A stretch of DNA of 22,437 nucleotides from an uncultured Duganella sp. (GTDB lineage Bacteria; Pseudomonadota; Gammaproteobacteria; Burkholderiales; Burkholderiaceae), in contig CAMLSG010000071.1 of assembly GCA_946482635.1 (NCBI GenBank), positions 1-22,437 on the forward strand, written 5' to 3'. Below are positions 7,110 through 15,438 of this stretch, piece after piece; positions within the stretch are counted from its first letter, which is position 1; each line of letters opens with the position of its first letter. The notes beneath the pieces were generated by a model. It searched no databases. It was not told the DNA's origin and saw only the letters and a list, made by a program, of their open reading frames with translations. Position numbers and translations under genes: made by a program.

Positions 7110-8653
7110 AGTTCCTGAATAACCTGAATATCGGCAAACGCCTGGCATTCGGCTTTGCCGTTACCCTTGCACTGTCCATCGTGATTGCTGCCATCGGCGT
7201 GTGGCGCCTGCAGCAAGTCGCCGGCGCAACGCGCCATATGATGGAAACGCCGCTGGCGAAAGAACGCATGATCTCCGACTGGTATTCGAAGATCGACAGC
7301 GCCATCCGCCGCACCACGGCGATCGCCCGCAGCAGCGACGCTTCGCTGGGCGCTTTCTTCGCCGAGGAATCGAAGGCATCGACGGCGGCTTCGTCAGACC
7401 TGCAAAAGCGTATCGAGCCGCTGATCAGCGACCCGGACGAGAAGGAACTGTTCGACCGCATCATGGCCCAGCGCAAGGTGTATATCGCTTCGCGCGACGG
7501 CGTTGCGAAATTGAAGACCGACGGCGACCTTGAGCAGGCGAACCAGGTATTTGAAAAGACTTACCGCCCGGCCGCCGCGCAATACCAGGCGCTGGTGCAG
7601 GACCTGCTTGCCATGCAGCGCGGGAAGATCGACGCCATCGGCAAGGAAATCGACAGCGTCTCCGCCAACAGCCGCAGTTTGCTGACGGTGCTGGCCGTGC
7701 TGGCGGTGGCGTTCGGCGCACTATGCGCTTACGTGCTGACCAAGGGCATCACCACGCCGCTGTCGCGTGCAGTCGACGCAGCGCGCCGCGTGGCTGCGGG
7801 CGACCTGACAGGCGATATCCGCGTGCATGGCAACGACGAAACGGGCCAGTTGCTGGGCGCATTGCGCGACATGAACCAGGCCTTGCTCAACATCGTCAGC
7901 GAAGTGCGCAACGGCACCCATTCGATCACCATCGCTTCCAGCGAGATCGCGGCGGGCAACCAGGACCTGTCGGCGCGTACCGAGCAGCAGGCTGCGTCGC
8001 TGGAAGAAACCGCATCGTCGATGGAGGAACTGACTTCGACCGTCAAGCAGAACGCCGATAACGCACGCCAGGCCAACCAGTTGGCCGGCGCGGCGGCATC
8101 GGTGGCGCGCAAGGGCGGCAGCGTGGTGTCGGAAGTGGTGGGCACCATGGAATCGATCGATGCTTCCTCGCGCAAGATCGTGGACATCATTGCCGTGATC
8201 GACGGCATTGCGTTCCAGACCAATATCCTGGCGCTGAATGCGGCGGTGGAAGCGGCGCGCGCCGGCGAGCAGGGCCGCGGCTTTGCCGTCGTGGCATCGG
8301 AAGTGCGCAACCTGGCGCAACGTTCGGCAGCGGCGGCGAAAGAGATCAAGGAGCTGATCGGCGACTCGGTCGAGAAAGTCAATGCCGGCACGCGCCTGGT
8401 ATCGGATGCGGGCAATACCATGGAGGAAATCGTCTCCAGCGTGCAGCGCGTGTCGGACATCATCAGCGAGATCACGGCGGCCAGCGCCGAGCAGAGCTCG
8501 GGCATCGACGAAGTCTACAAGGCCGTCGGCCAGATGGACCAGGTCACGCAGCAAAATGCCGCCCTGGTGGAAGAAGCGGCGGCTGCCGCCGAATCGATGC
8601 AGAACCAGGCCAGCAACCTGGCCGACGTGGTCAGCGTGTTCAAGGTGCGCTAG
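7106..8653 (+). CDS. methyl-accepting chemotaxis protein
   Basis: A 515-residue transmembrane chemoreceptor. Membrane segment 1 is at about residues 13-33, followed by a helical periplasmic sensor (35-188, four-helix-bundle type) and membrane segment 2 at 191-212. A HAMP linker follows (214-265), then the long cytoplasmic signalling helix pair. The conserved hairpin tip ([19 protein letters not shown], about 382-400), which contacts CheW/CheA, is intact. The protein ends VVSVFKVR and lacks the C-terminal pentapeptide used by many receptors to tether CheR, so adaptation would depend on other receptors or a tether-independent CheR. The ligand is unknown. It is co-translated with cheW. Confidence 0.95.
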   Translation: MKFLNNLNIGKRLAFGFAVTLALSIVIAAIGVWRLQQVAGATRHMMETPLAKERMISDWYSKIDSAIRRTTAIARSSDASLGAFFAEESKASTAASSDLQKRIEPLISDPDEKELFDRIMAQRKVYIASRDGVAKLKTDGDLEQANQVFEKTYRPAAAQYQALVQDLLAMQRGKIDAIGKEIDSVSANSRSLLTVLAVLAVAFGALCAYVLTKGITTPLSRAVDAARRVAAGDLTGDIRVHGNDETGQLLGALRDMNQALLNIVSEVRNGTHSITIASSEIAAGNQDLSARTEQQAASLEETASSMEELTSTVKQNADNARQANQLAGAAASVARKGGSVVSEVVGTMESIDASSRKIVDIIAVIDGIAFQTNILALNAAVEAARAGEQGRGFAVVASEVRNLAQRSAAAAKEIKELIGDSVEKVNAGTRLVSDAGNTMEEIVSSVQRVSDIISEITAASAEQSSGIDEVYKAVGQMDQVTQQNAALVEEAAAAAESMQNQASNLADVVSVFKVR

Positions 8654-8657
8654 TGCG

Positions 8658-9125
8658 CTAAGCAGCACCTTCGTGGATCGCCTGTTGCGACAGGCGGTCC
8701 GCATCGCCATTCCTGTGGCGCGGCACCCAGCGCACATGCACTTGCGCCAGTGCCGTCATCAATTGCCCGACGCGGGCCCGATGTTCCTCCAGTGCCCTGG
8801 CTCCTGCCTGGGGCGACAGCAGCACATCCTGCACTACCACCTGGCTATCGCCGTACAGCAGCAGCTCCGGCACGCCCAGCTCCACCGCTTTCTCCAGCGC
8901 CGCGATCAGGGCCAGGTATTCCGCGTCGCCGCTGCTGCCGTGGCCTGCACGGCGGCTGATTTCGATGCGCTCGCCGGCAGGGCCGGACAACAGCACGCCG
9001 ATGCCGATGCGGCCCGGGTTGGGATGGGCGGAGCCGTCGAACCATGCGCGCCATGCGGCAGGGGACGCGGGGACTGGCTGGCGCGCGAGTTGTTCGGCGC
9101 GCGCACGTTCTTGTTTAATTGACAT
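8658..9125 (-). CDS. ribonuclease HI-like protein
   Basis: A 155-residue RNase H-fold protein that would cut the RNA strand of RNA-DNA hybrids. All four acidic catalytic positions are visible: D30 in FDGSAHPNPG, E69 in DAEYLAL, D93 in YGDSQVVV and D141 in RNGDADRLS. It is of the shorter reverse-transcriptase-like RNase HI type that many genomes carry beside canonical rnhA, and it has a 25-residue basic/Ala-rich N-terminal leader. ATG at 9125 was chosen. A GTG at 9146 with GGAGGG about 14 nt further up would add MLQNNSG and cannot be excluded. It is convergent with the receptor gene and divergent from the SWIM operon. Confidence 0.85.
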   Translation of the reverse strand: MSIKQERARAEQLARQPVPASPAAWRAWFDGSAHPNPGRIGIGVLLSGPAGERIEISRRAGHGSSGDAEYLALIAALEKAVELGVPELLLYGDSQVVVQDVLLSPQAGARALEEHRARVGQLMTALAQVHVRWVPRHRNGDADRLSQQAIHEGAA

Positions 9126-9147
9126 ACCTGAATTATTTTGCAACACT
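9119..9147 (+). promoter_or_regulatory. possible sigma-70 promoter for the SWIM/AAA/VWA operon
   Basis: A perfect TTGACA (9119-9124) is followed after 17 bp by AACACT (9142-9147), a poor -10. It lies just ahead of the SWIM gene and overlaps the start codon of the divergent RNase H gene. The -35 match is exact but the -10 matches at only three of six positions, so the call is tentative. Confidence 0.25.
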
Positions 9148-9177
9148 TGCGGCTCGTTTTTCCCTCCACTTTAACAG

Positions 9178-10548
9178 GTGATTGTGAGCCTTACTGCCGA
9201 ACAGATCCTGGCGCTGGCGCCGGACGCAGCATCCGCCAAAGCTGGCACCGGGCAGGCCAGCCTTTCCAAATGGTCCGGCCTCGGCGGGCATGCCCAAGCC
9301 CTGTGGGGCCTGTGCCAGGGCAGCGGCAAGGAGCCATACCGCGCCCAGATCGACCTGGCCGGCCCGGCCTTCAAATGCAATTGCCCAAGCCGCAAATTCC
9401 CCTGCAAGCACGGCATCGGCCTTTACCTGCTGTATGCACGCGACAGCGCGGCATTCAAGGAAACCGACGCGCCGCAATGGGTGAGCGACTGGCTGCAAAA
9501 CCGCGAAGAGCGCAGCGAAAAGAAAGCCGCGAAAGAAGCGGAAGCGGCCACGCCGGAAGCGATTGCCGCGCGCGAGGCGAGCCAGTTGAAGCGCCAGGAG
9601 AAACGCCAGGGCAAGGTGGAAACCGGCCTGGCGGTGCTCGAGGCCTGGCTGGAAGACCTGGCGCGCGACGGGCTGGCTACGCTGCGCAGCAAGCCCTCCA
9701 GGGATTGGGAGGCCATGGCGGCCCGCCTGGTCGACACGCAGGCGCCTGGACTGGCCTCGCGCGTGCGCCGGCTTGGCCTGTCGATTTACGGTGGCGGCGG
9801 CGATGGATGGGAACTGGCCGCTGCGCGCGAACTGTCGCAAATGGCGCTGTTGCGGCAAGCCTATGCGCGCCTGGCTTCGCTGCCCGATGGTTTGCAGCAT
9901 GAGGTGCGCTCGGCGATTGGCTGGGTCACCAGCCAGGACGATGTGCTGGCGCAGCCGGGCGTCCATGATCGCTGGCTGGTGCTCGGCGCACGCACGCAGG
10001 AAGATGGACGGGTGGGAAGCTGCGCGACTTTCCTGCGCGGTGAAAGCAGCGGGCGCTGGGCGATGCTGCTCCAGTTTTCTGCCGGCAGCCAGGCGCTGCC
10101 GCCCGCACCGCCGATTGGTGCGATGTACCAGGGTACCGTGCATTACTATCCAGCGGCGGTGCCGATGCGCGTCTTGTTCGCCGATGACATGAAGCTGCTG
10201 GACGCAACGCATGGCCCGCGGCCGCCGTTGGCGCCGACCGTGTATGCGGCCGAATTCGAACGCTACGCGCAGGCGCTGGCCGCCAATCCTTTCCTGGAAT
10301 CCTGGCCGATGGCGCTGGAACAGGCGACACCGGTCCACGACGCCGGCAAGGCCGCTCCATGGTCGCTGTGCTCCGCCAATGGCGAAGCGCTGCCGCTGGA
10401 CGCTGCGTTCCGCCAGGGCTGGCAGCTCCATGCGCTGGCGGGCGGCCATCCTTTGCAGGTGTTCGGTTTGTGGCAAGGATATTCCTTCTTGCCGCTGTCC
10501 GCCTCTTGCGGCGGCCGCAGTTTCAATCTCGACGGGGGGAACGGCTGA
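9178..10548 (+). CDS. SWIM zinc-finger protein (YehQ-like)
   Basis: A 456-residue cytoplasmic protein. A SWIM zinc finger lies near the N-terminus: C67, C69, C76, H78 in the pattern CxC-x6-CxH, within FKCNCPSRKFPCKHG. SWIM domains bind nucleic acid or protein. The segment after it (about 105-145) is highly charged and helical (ERSEKKAAKEAEAATPEA), and the remaining 300 residues are unfamiliar. GTG at 9178 is used; a second GTG at 9184 is possible and neither has a strong ribosome site. It is the first gene of a five-gene operon, joined to the next by a TGATG overlap. E. coli yehQ also encodes a SWIM protein beside yehL, yehM and yehP. Confidence 0.85.
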   Translation: MIVSLTAEQILALAPDAASAKAGTGQASLSKWSGLGGHAQALWGLCQGSGKEPYRAQIDLAGPAFKCNCPSRKFPCKHGIGLYLLYARDSAAFKETDAPQWVSDWLQNREERSEKKAAKEAEAATPEAIAAREASQLKRQEKRQGKVETGLAVLEAWLEDLARDGLATLRSKPSRDWEAMAARLVDTQAPGLASRVRRLGLSIYGGGGDGWELAAARELSQMALLRQAYARLASLPDGLQHEVRSAIGWVTSQDDVLAQPGVHDRWLVLGARTQEDGRVGSCATFLRGESSGRWAMLLQFSAGSQALPPAPPIGAMYQGTVHYYPAAVPMRVLFADDMKLLDATHGPRPPLAPTVYAAEFERYAQALAANPFLESWPMALEQATPVHDAGKAAPWSLCSANGEALPLDAAFRQGWQLHALAGGHPLQVFGLWQGYSFLPLSASCGGRSFNLDGGNG

Positions 10549-12095
10549 TGCAACTGCCTGTCAATTTGCACAAGGCGGTGCTGGCGGGCACCAGCCGTGT
10601 TCCGTTCGAGCCGGCGACAGGCGTGTCTCCCGCATTGCAAGCAGTAGCCGGGCAAGGCTTGTGGCAAGCGCTTGCGGCGCAGGACCTGTGGCAGCGTGCC
10701 GGATTCCTTCCGGCTGCGGGCGTGGACGTGCCGGAGCCTTCGGCAGCGGACGGCGCCGATTGTCCCCGCGCTGCCGAAGACGTCCTGCTGCTGCTGATGC
10801 GTGGTGTGCATGCGGAATTGCTGCCAGCCTGGCTGACGCTGGCGCATGAAAAAGGCGCAAGCGTGCCGCATGCCTGCCTGGTGCCGTTGCTGGAGCAGGG
10901 CATGGGCAAACCGGCCTTGCGCGATAAGCTGCTGCCGGTGCTGGGGGAGCGTGGCCGCTGGCTGCTGGCCCAGAACCCTGAATGGCGCGCCAGATATGCT
11001 GGCGGCACCGTCGATGCGGCGGCCGTCGACCTGGCCTGGAATACCGGCGTCCCGGCGCAGCGCGCGGCGGCCTTGCGGGCGATGCGTGCCGCCGATCCTG
11101 CTGCGGCCCTGGCCAGCTTGCAAAGCGGCTGGGCGCAGGAGGCGCCCGACCTGCGCGCGGCGTTGCTGCCATGCCTGGAAGTGCGACTGTCGCTCGCCGA
11201 CGAGGCATTCCTCGAAGCTGCGCTGGACGACAAGCGCAAGGAAGTACGTGGCATCGCGCGCGAGTTGCTGGCCATCCTGCCCGGTTCCCAGCTCAGTGCG
11301 CGCTGCGCGGCGCGCATGGAGGCCTTGTTCACCTTGCAGCCAAAGGGCGACGGCCAGTTGCCGGTGCTCGAAGTGGCGCTGCCGGAAGCCTGCGACAAGG
11401 CCATGAAGCGCGACGGCGTCGGCGCCGAGAATCCCTATCGTATGGGCGAGAAGCAGTGCTGGCTGTTCAACATGATGCAGGTTGTTCCTCCGGCGCACTG
11501 GGCCGAGCGCTGGGGCGTGACTCCGGCCGGAGTGCTGCAGGTGATGCAAGCGAGCGAATTCGGGCGGGTGTTGCAGGAAGGCCTGGTACACGCCATCGGG
11601 CTGTCCGCTCGTGCTGGGGCGGGGCAGGCCGCAGACTGGTTTGCCGCGATTCACGCTTCGAAAGTTCCGAACGCCCGCGTGCTCTCCGCCAGGTCCGCCG
11701 ACATGGCGATGGCCTTGCCGCCGGAGGGGCGCGAGCATGTGCTGCACGCATGGCTGGAGTTCGGCACAGGCAGCGGCGTGCCCGATGCGCTGATGTTGGC
11801 GCGCCAGATGGCGGGCGAAGGCGGCATGCAGGTATCGCGCACCGTATCGCGCCTGTTGCTGCGGCGATTGCAGCAGATGATGCGTGAGAAAGATGCGCCG
11901 AGCCACGCAATGAAGCTGGAGTTCGACACGATGGCCGCCCTGCTGGACGTCGGTGAAATGGATTACCTGGAACAGGGGTGGCCGCTGCCGGATTGGCCGC
12001 ACTGGGGCAACTGGCGCCAACTGGTCGACGAATTGAAGGAAGCACTGCGCTTCAAGAATACGCTGCACCGCAGCTTTACGGACAATAAGGAGTGA
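10548..12095 (+). CDS. DUF5691-type protein
   Basis: A 515-residue soluble protein of unknown function, assigned to DUF5691 from its place between SWIM and MoxR genes and its general look. ATG at 10548 overlaps the TGA of the SWIM gene; starting further upstream would only translate the SWIM gene in another frame. Its central part (about residues 170-280) looks like alpha-helical HEAT-type repeats, for example DLRAALLPCLEVRLSLADEAF followed by DKRKEVRGIARELLAILPGS, so it may be a binding scaffold. The C-terminal half is helical and Trp-rich. It ends in AAGGAG TGA, and that AAGGAG is also the ribosome site of the next gene. Confidence 0.75.
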   Translation: MQLPVNLHKAVLAGTSRVPFEPATGVSPALQAVAGQGLWQALAAQDLWQRAGFLPAAGVDVPEPSAADGADCPRAAEDVLLLLMRGVHAELLPAWLTLAHEKGASVPHACLVPLLEQGMGKPALRDKLLPVLGERGRWLLAQNPEWRARYAGGTVDAAAVDLAWNTGVPAQRAAALRAMRAADPAAALASLQSGWAQEAPDLRAALLPCLEVRLSLADEAFLEAALDDKRKEVRGIARELLAILPGSQLSARCAARMEALFTLQPKGDGQLPVLEVALPEACDKAMKRDGVGAENPYRMGEKQCWLFNMMQVVPPAHWAERWGVTPAGVLQVMQASEFGRVLQEGLVHAIGLSARAGAGQAADWFAAIHASKVPNARVLSARSADMAMALPPEGREHVLHAWLEFGTGSGVPDALMLARQMAGEGGMQVSRTVSRLLLRRLQQMMREKDAPSHAMKLEFDTMAALLDVGEMDYLEQGWPLPDWPHWGNWRQLVDELKEALRFKNTLHRSFTDNKE

Positions 12096-12097
12096 GC

Positions 12098-13186
12098 ATG
12101 GCTAACGAAATCAAAGTACTGCGGCAAAGCGCCGAACAGCAGTTTGCACACGAACTGGCGGCGTTGAAGGAAGCCGACCAGCGTCAGCGCCCGCCGAATT
12201 GGGAACTGTCGCCATGGGCGGTTGCCACCTACCTGCTGGGCGGCACGCTGGACAACGGTTTCGAGATCACGCCAAAGTACATCGGCAAGCGCCGCATCAT
12301 CGAGATTGCCGTGGCCACGCTGGCAACTGACCGCGCTTTGCTGCTGCTGGGCGTGCCGGGTACGGCGAAGTCCTGGGTGTCCGAACAACTGGCGGCGGCC
12401 ATCAGCGGCAATTCGAACCTGGTGGTGCAGGGCACCGCCGGCACGGCCGAAGAGACCATCCGCTACGGCTGGAACTACGCGCAGCTGCTGGCGAAGGGAC
12501 CGAGCCAGGAGGCCGTCGTGCCAAGCCCCGTGATGCGCGCCATGCGCAGCGGCAAACTGGCCCGCATCGAAGAACTGACCCGCATCCCGTCCGAAGTGCA
12601 GGACAGCTTCATCAGCCTGTTGTCCGAAAAGATCCTGCCGATTCCGGAACTGGACGAATACGTGCAGGCTGCGAAAGGCTTCAACGTGATCGCCACCGCG
12701 AATGACCGCGACCGGGGCGTGAACGACCTGTCCAGCGCCCTGAAGCGACGCTTCAATACGGTGGTGCTGCCGCTGCCGGACAACGCCGACGAGGAAGTGA
12801 GCATCGTCGAAAGCCGCGTCGCCAGCCTGGGGCGCGCGCTGGAACTGCCGATCGAGAAACCGGCGCTGGAAGAAATCCGCCGCATCGTCACCATCTTCCG
12901 CGAGCTGCGCGCCGGACAGACCGACGACGGCAAGATCAAGCTCAAGTCGCCGAGTGCCAGCATGAGCACTGCCGAAGCGATTTCCGTCGTCACCAACGGC
13001 ATGTCGCTGGCGGCGCACTTCGGCGACGGCATGCTGCGCGGGGCGGACATGGCCTCGTCGGTGGTGGGCGCCATCGTCAAGGACCCGGTGCAGGACCGCG
13101 TGGTCATGCTGGAATACCTGGAAACCGTGGTCAAGGAACGCGAAGGCTGGAAAGACCTGTACCGCGCCTGCCACGCCGTGCTCTGA
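12098..13186 (+). CDS. MoxR-type AAA+ ATPase (YehL-like)
   Basis: A 362-residue AAA+ ATPase of the MoxR clade. The Walker A motif is GVPGTAKS (85-92). The Walker B region is LARIEEL (154-160), where the usual Asp-Glu is Glu-Glu. Sensor 1 is N202 in IATANDRDRG, and an arginine-finger-like LKRRF is at 215-219. MoxR ATPases act as chaperones on partners recruited by VWA proteins; a VWA gene lies two genes downstream. The start ATG at 12098 has AAGGAG 5 nt upstream (12087-12092), which is better than the GTG at 12092. E. coli YehL has about the same length. A TGATG overlap links it to DUF5682. Confidence 0.92.
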   Translation: MANEIKVLRQSAEQQFAHELAALKEADQRQRPPNWELSPWAVATYLLGGTLDNGFEITPKYIGKRRIIEIAVATLATDRALLLLGVPGTAKSWVSEQLAAAISGNSNLVVQGTAGTAEETIRYGWNYAQLLAKGPSQEAVVPSPVMRAMRSGKLARIEELTRIPSEVQDSFISLLSEKILPIPELDEYVQAAKGFNVIATANDRDRGVNDLSSALKRRFNTVVLPLPDNADEEVSIVESRVASLGRALELPIEKPALEEIRRIVTIFRELRAGQTDDGKIKLKSPSASMSTAEAISVVTNGMSLAAHFGDGMLRGADMASSVVGAIVKDPVQDRVVMLEYLETVVKEREGWKDLYRACHAVL

Positions 13187-15438
13187 TGGCTCTGCATTTC
13201 TTCGGCATCCGACACCATGGACCGGGCTGCGCGCGCAGCCTGGCGCAGGCTTTGCAGCAGCTGCAGCCGGATGCGATCCTGATCGAAGGCCCGCCCGAAG
13301 CGGACGAGCTGCTGCCGCTGGCTGCGCATGCGGAAATGCGCCCGCCGGTGGCGCTGCTGGTGTATGCGCCGGCCATGCCGCAGCACGCATCGCATTTCCC
13401 GTTTGCGGAGTTTTCACCGGAATGGCAGGCCATCCAGTATGGCCAGGCGCACGGCGTGCCGACCCGCTTCATCGACCTGCCGATGGCGCATACGCTGGCC
13501 GCGCACATGTCGGTGGCGGCCGAGGAAGGGGACGAAAAAGCGGGGGAAGAAGCGGGAGAAGAAGCGCCCCAGCCAGTGCAGCGCAGCGGCGACGCGATGG
13601 CGCAACTTGCGCAGGCTGCCGGCTTCTCCGATTTCGAGACCTGGTGGGACCACCTGGTCGAACAGCGCCACGACAGCCTGGAACTCTTTGCCGCCATCGA
13701 GGAAATGATGTCGGTGGCCCGCCAGTCGCTGCAGGAACCGCTGTCGCAGCGCGAAGCACAGCGCGAAGCGCATATGCGCCAGATGATCCGCGCCGCCCAG
13801 AAGCAGGGCTATGAGCGGATCGCGGTGGTGTGCGGCGCCTGGCACGTGCCGGCCCTGCGCGACATGCCGACAGCGAAGCACGACAAGGACGTGCTCAGCG
13901 ACCTGCCGAAAGCCAAGGTTGCCGCCACCTGGACGCCCTGGAGCTACGGCCGCCTGAGTTTCGACAGCGGCTACGGCGCCGGCGTGCAAGCGCCTGGCTG
14001 GTACCACCACCTGTGGCATACGCCGCAGCGCGCATCCACTTACTGGCTGACCGATGCCGTACGCCTGCTGCGCAAGAACGGCCTGGACGCCTCGTCGGCC
14101 CATGTGATCGAAGCGCTGCGCCTGGCCGAAAGCCTGGCCGCCTTGCGCGACCGCCCGCGCGCCGGACTGAACGAATTGCTGGAAGCGCTGCAAAGCGTCC
14201 TGTTTGGCGACAGCGATGCGCCGCTGCGCCTGATCGAGCGCGAATTGCTGGTCAACGACCGCCTCGGCGCGGTGCCGGCCGAAACGCCGACCCTGCCGCT
14301 GCCGGCGGACGTGCGCCAGCTTCAAAAGAGTTATCGCATGGCGCCGCGCGCCGACCAGCAGGACCTGGAACTGGACCTGCGCCAGCCCAAGCACATGGAA
14401 AAGAGCGTGTTCCTGCACCGCTTGTCCCTGCTGGGCATCGACTGGGGCCGTACCCGGGCGGTGAGCGGCAAGAGCGGCAGCTTCCACGAAAAATGGGTGC
14501 TGGCGTGGGAGCCGGACTTTGAAGTGCGCTTGATCGAAGCCAACGTCTGGGGCGCCACCGTGGAAACGGCCTGCAATGCGCGCCTGGTGCACCTTGCGCG
14601 CAGTTCGAACCGCCTGGCCGACGTAAGCAGGCTGGCCGAGCAGATGCTGCTGGCCGATGCGCGCGAAGCCGTGCCGGAAGTGATGGCGCGCATGCAGGCG
14701 CTGGCGGCGACCACCCACGAGGCAGGCGCCTTGCTGGAAGCGCTGGCGCCGCTGGCCAATGTGCTGCGCTACGGCAGCACCCGCAATACCGACACCGCCA
14801 GCGTGGCCCAAGTCATGGATGGCCTGGTGCAGCGCGCCTGCATCGCCCTGCCGCTGGCAGCACGCGGCATCAACGAAGAGGCGGCGCAAGTCCTGCTGCG
14901 GCAACTGCTGCAAGCCGATAACGCAATCGGTTTGCTGCAAAAGCCCGGGCATCGCGCGGCCTGGCTGGAAGCGCTGGAGCAATGCACGCGCGGCCAGGCG
15001 CACCCGCTGATCGCCGGCCGCGCCGTGCGCATCCTGCTGGAACAGCAGCACTGGCAGGTGGAGCAGGTGGCGCAGGCGCTGTCGCTGGCCTGCACCAATC
15101 CGATCCAGCCTTTGTCCAGTGCGGAATGGCTGGAAGGCTTCCTGCAAGGCAGCGGCCTGCTGCTGGTGATGAACGAGCAGCTTTGGCAAATCCTGCAAGC
15201 CTGGGTGGCCAGCCTGCCGGGCGAGACTTTCATGGAATTGCTGCCGCTGCTGCGCCGTACTTTCGCCACGTTCGAAGCGGCGGAACGGCGCCAGCTCGGG
15301 CAGCGGGTCGCAACCGGCACGGTGGCGCTGGCGCCGCCGCTTGCCAGCGGCGGTACCGATGAAGTGCGGGCCAGCCTGGTGCTGCCGGTTCTGGCGGCCC
15401 TGCTTGGTCCTGTCGAAACAAACGAGGTGGCAGCATGA
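13186..15438 (+). CDS. DUF5682 protein (YehM-like)
   Basis: A 750-residue soluble protein. The N-terminal 225 residues carry a striking conserved-looking set: FFGIRHHGPG (H10, H11), ILIEGPPE (E34), RFIDLP (D97) and VVCGAWHVPAL (H220). This pattern resembles the EreA/ChaN/TIKI-TraB type of putative metal-dependent hydrolase fold; the link is inference. A Glu-rich linker (113-130) interrupts this part. The C-terminal 500 residues are mostly helical and may bind the ATPase or the VWA protein. The length is similar to that of E. coli YehM. The start overlaps the AAA gene (TGATG) and the stop overlaps the VWA gene (ATGA). Confidence 0.85.
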   Translation: MALHFFGIRHHGPGCARSLAQALQQLQPDAILIEGPPEADELLPLAAHAEMRPPVALLVYAPAMPQHASHFPFAEFSPEWQAIQYGQAHGVPTRFIDLPMAHTLAAHMSVAAEEGDEKAGEEAGEEAPQPVQRSGDAMAQLAQAAGFSDFETWWDHLVEQRHDSLELFAAIEEMMSVARQSLQEPLSQREAQREAHMRQMIRAAQKQGYERIAVVCGAWHVPALRDMPTAKHDKDVLSDLPKAKVAATWTPWSYGRLSFDSGYGAGVQAPGWYHHLWHTPQRASTYWLTDAVRLLRKNGLDASSAHVIEALRLAESLAALRDRPRAGLNELLEALQSVLFGDSDAPLRLIERELLVNDRLGAVPAETPTLPLPADVRQLQKSYRMAPRADQQDLELDLRQPKHMEKSVFLHRLSLLGIDWGRTRAVSGKSGSFHEKWVLAWEPDFEVRLIEANVWGATVETACNARLVHLARSSNRLADVSRLAEQMLLADAREAVPEVMARMQALAATTHEAGALLEALAPLANVLRYGSTRNTDTASVAQVMDGLVQRACIALPLAARGINEEAAQVLLRQLLQADNAIGLLQKPGHRAAWLEALEQCTRGQAHPLIAGRAVRILLEQQHWQVEQVAQALSLACTNPIQPLSSAEWLEGFLQGSGLLLVMNEQLWQILQAWVASLPGETFMELLPLLRRTFATFEAAERRQLGQRVATGTVALAPPLASGGTDEVRASLVLPVLAALLGPVETNEVAA

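Noticed and set aside
8642..8671. AAGGTGC / GCACCTT inverted repeat between the convergent receptor and RNase H genes as a terminator
   Set aside because: Only a 7-bp stem with a 16-base loop, lying inside both coding ends, with no T-tract on either strand.
10263..12068. Long antisense open frame opposite the DUF5691 gene
   Set aside because: Composition is His/Gln/Arg-rich with no domain; the plus strand has coupled starts and a consistent operon.
13414..15198. Long antisense open frame opposite DUF5682
   Set aside because: Same shadow-frame composition; the plus-strand gene has conserved-looking motifs and overlapping start and stop.
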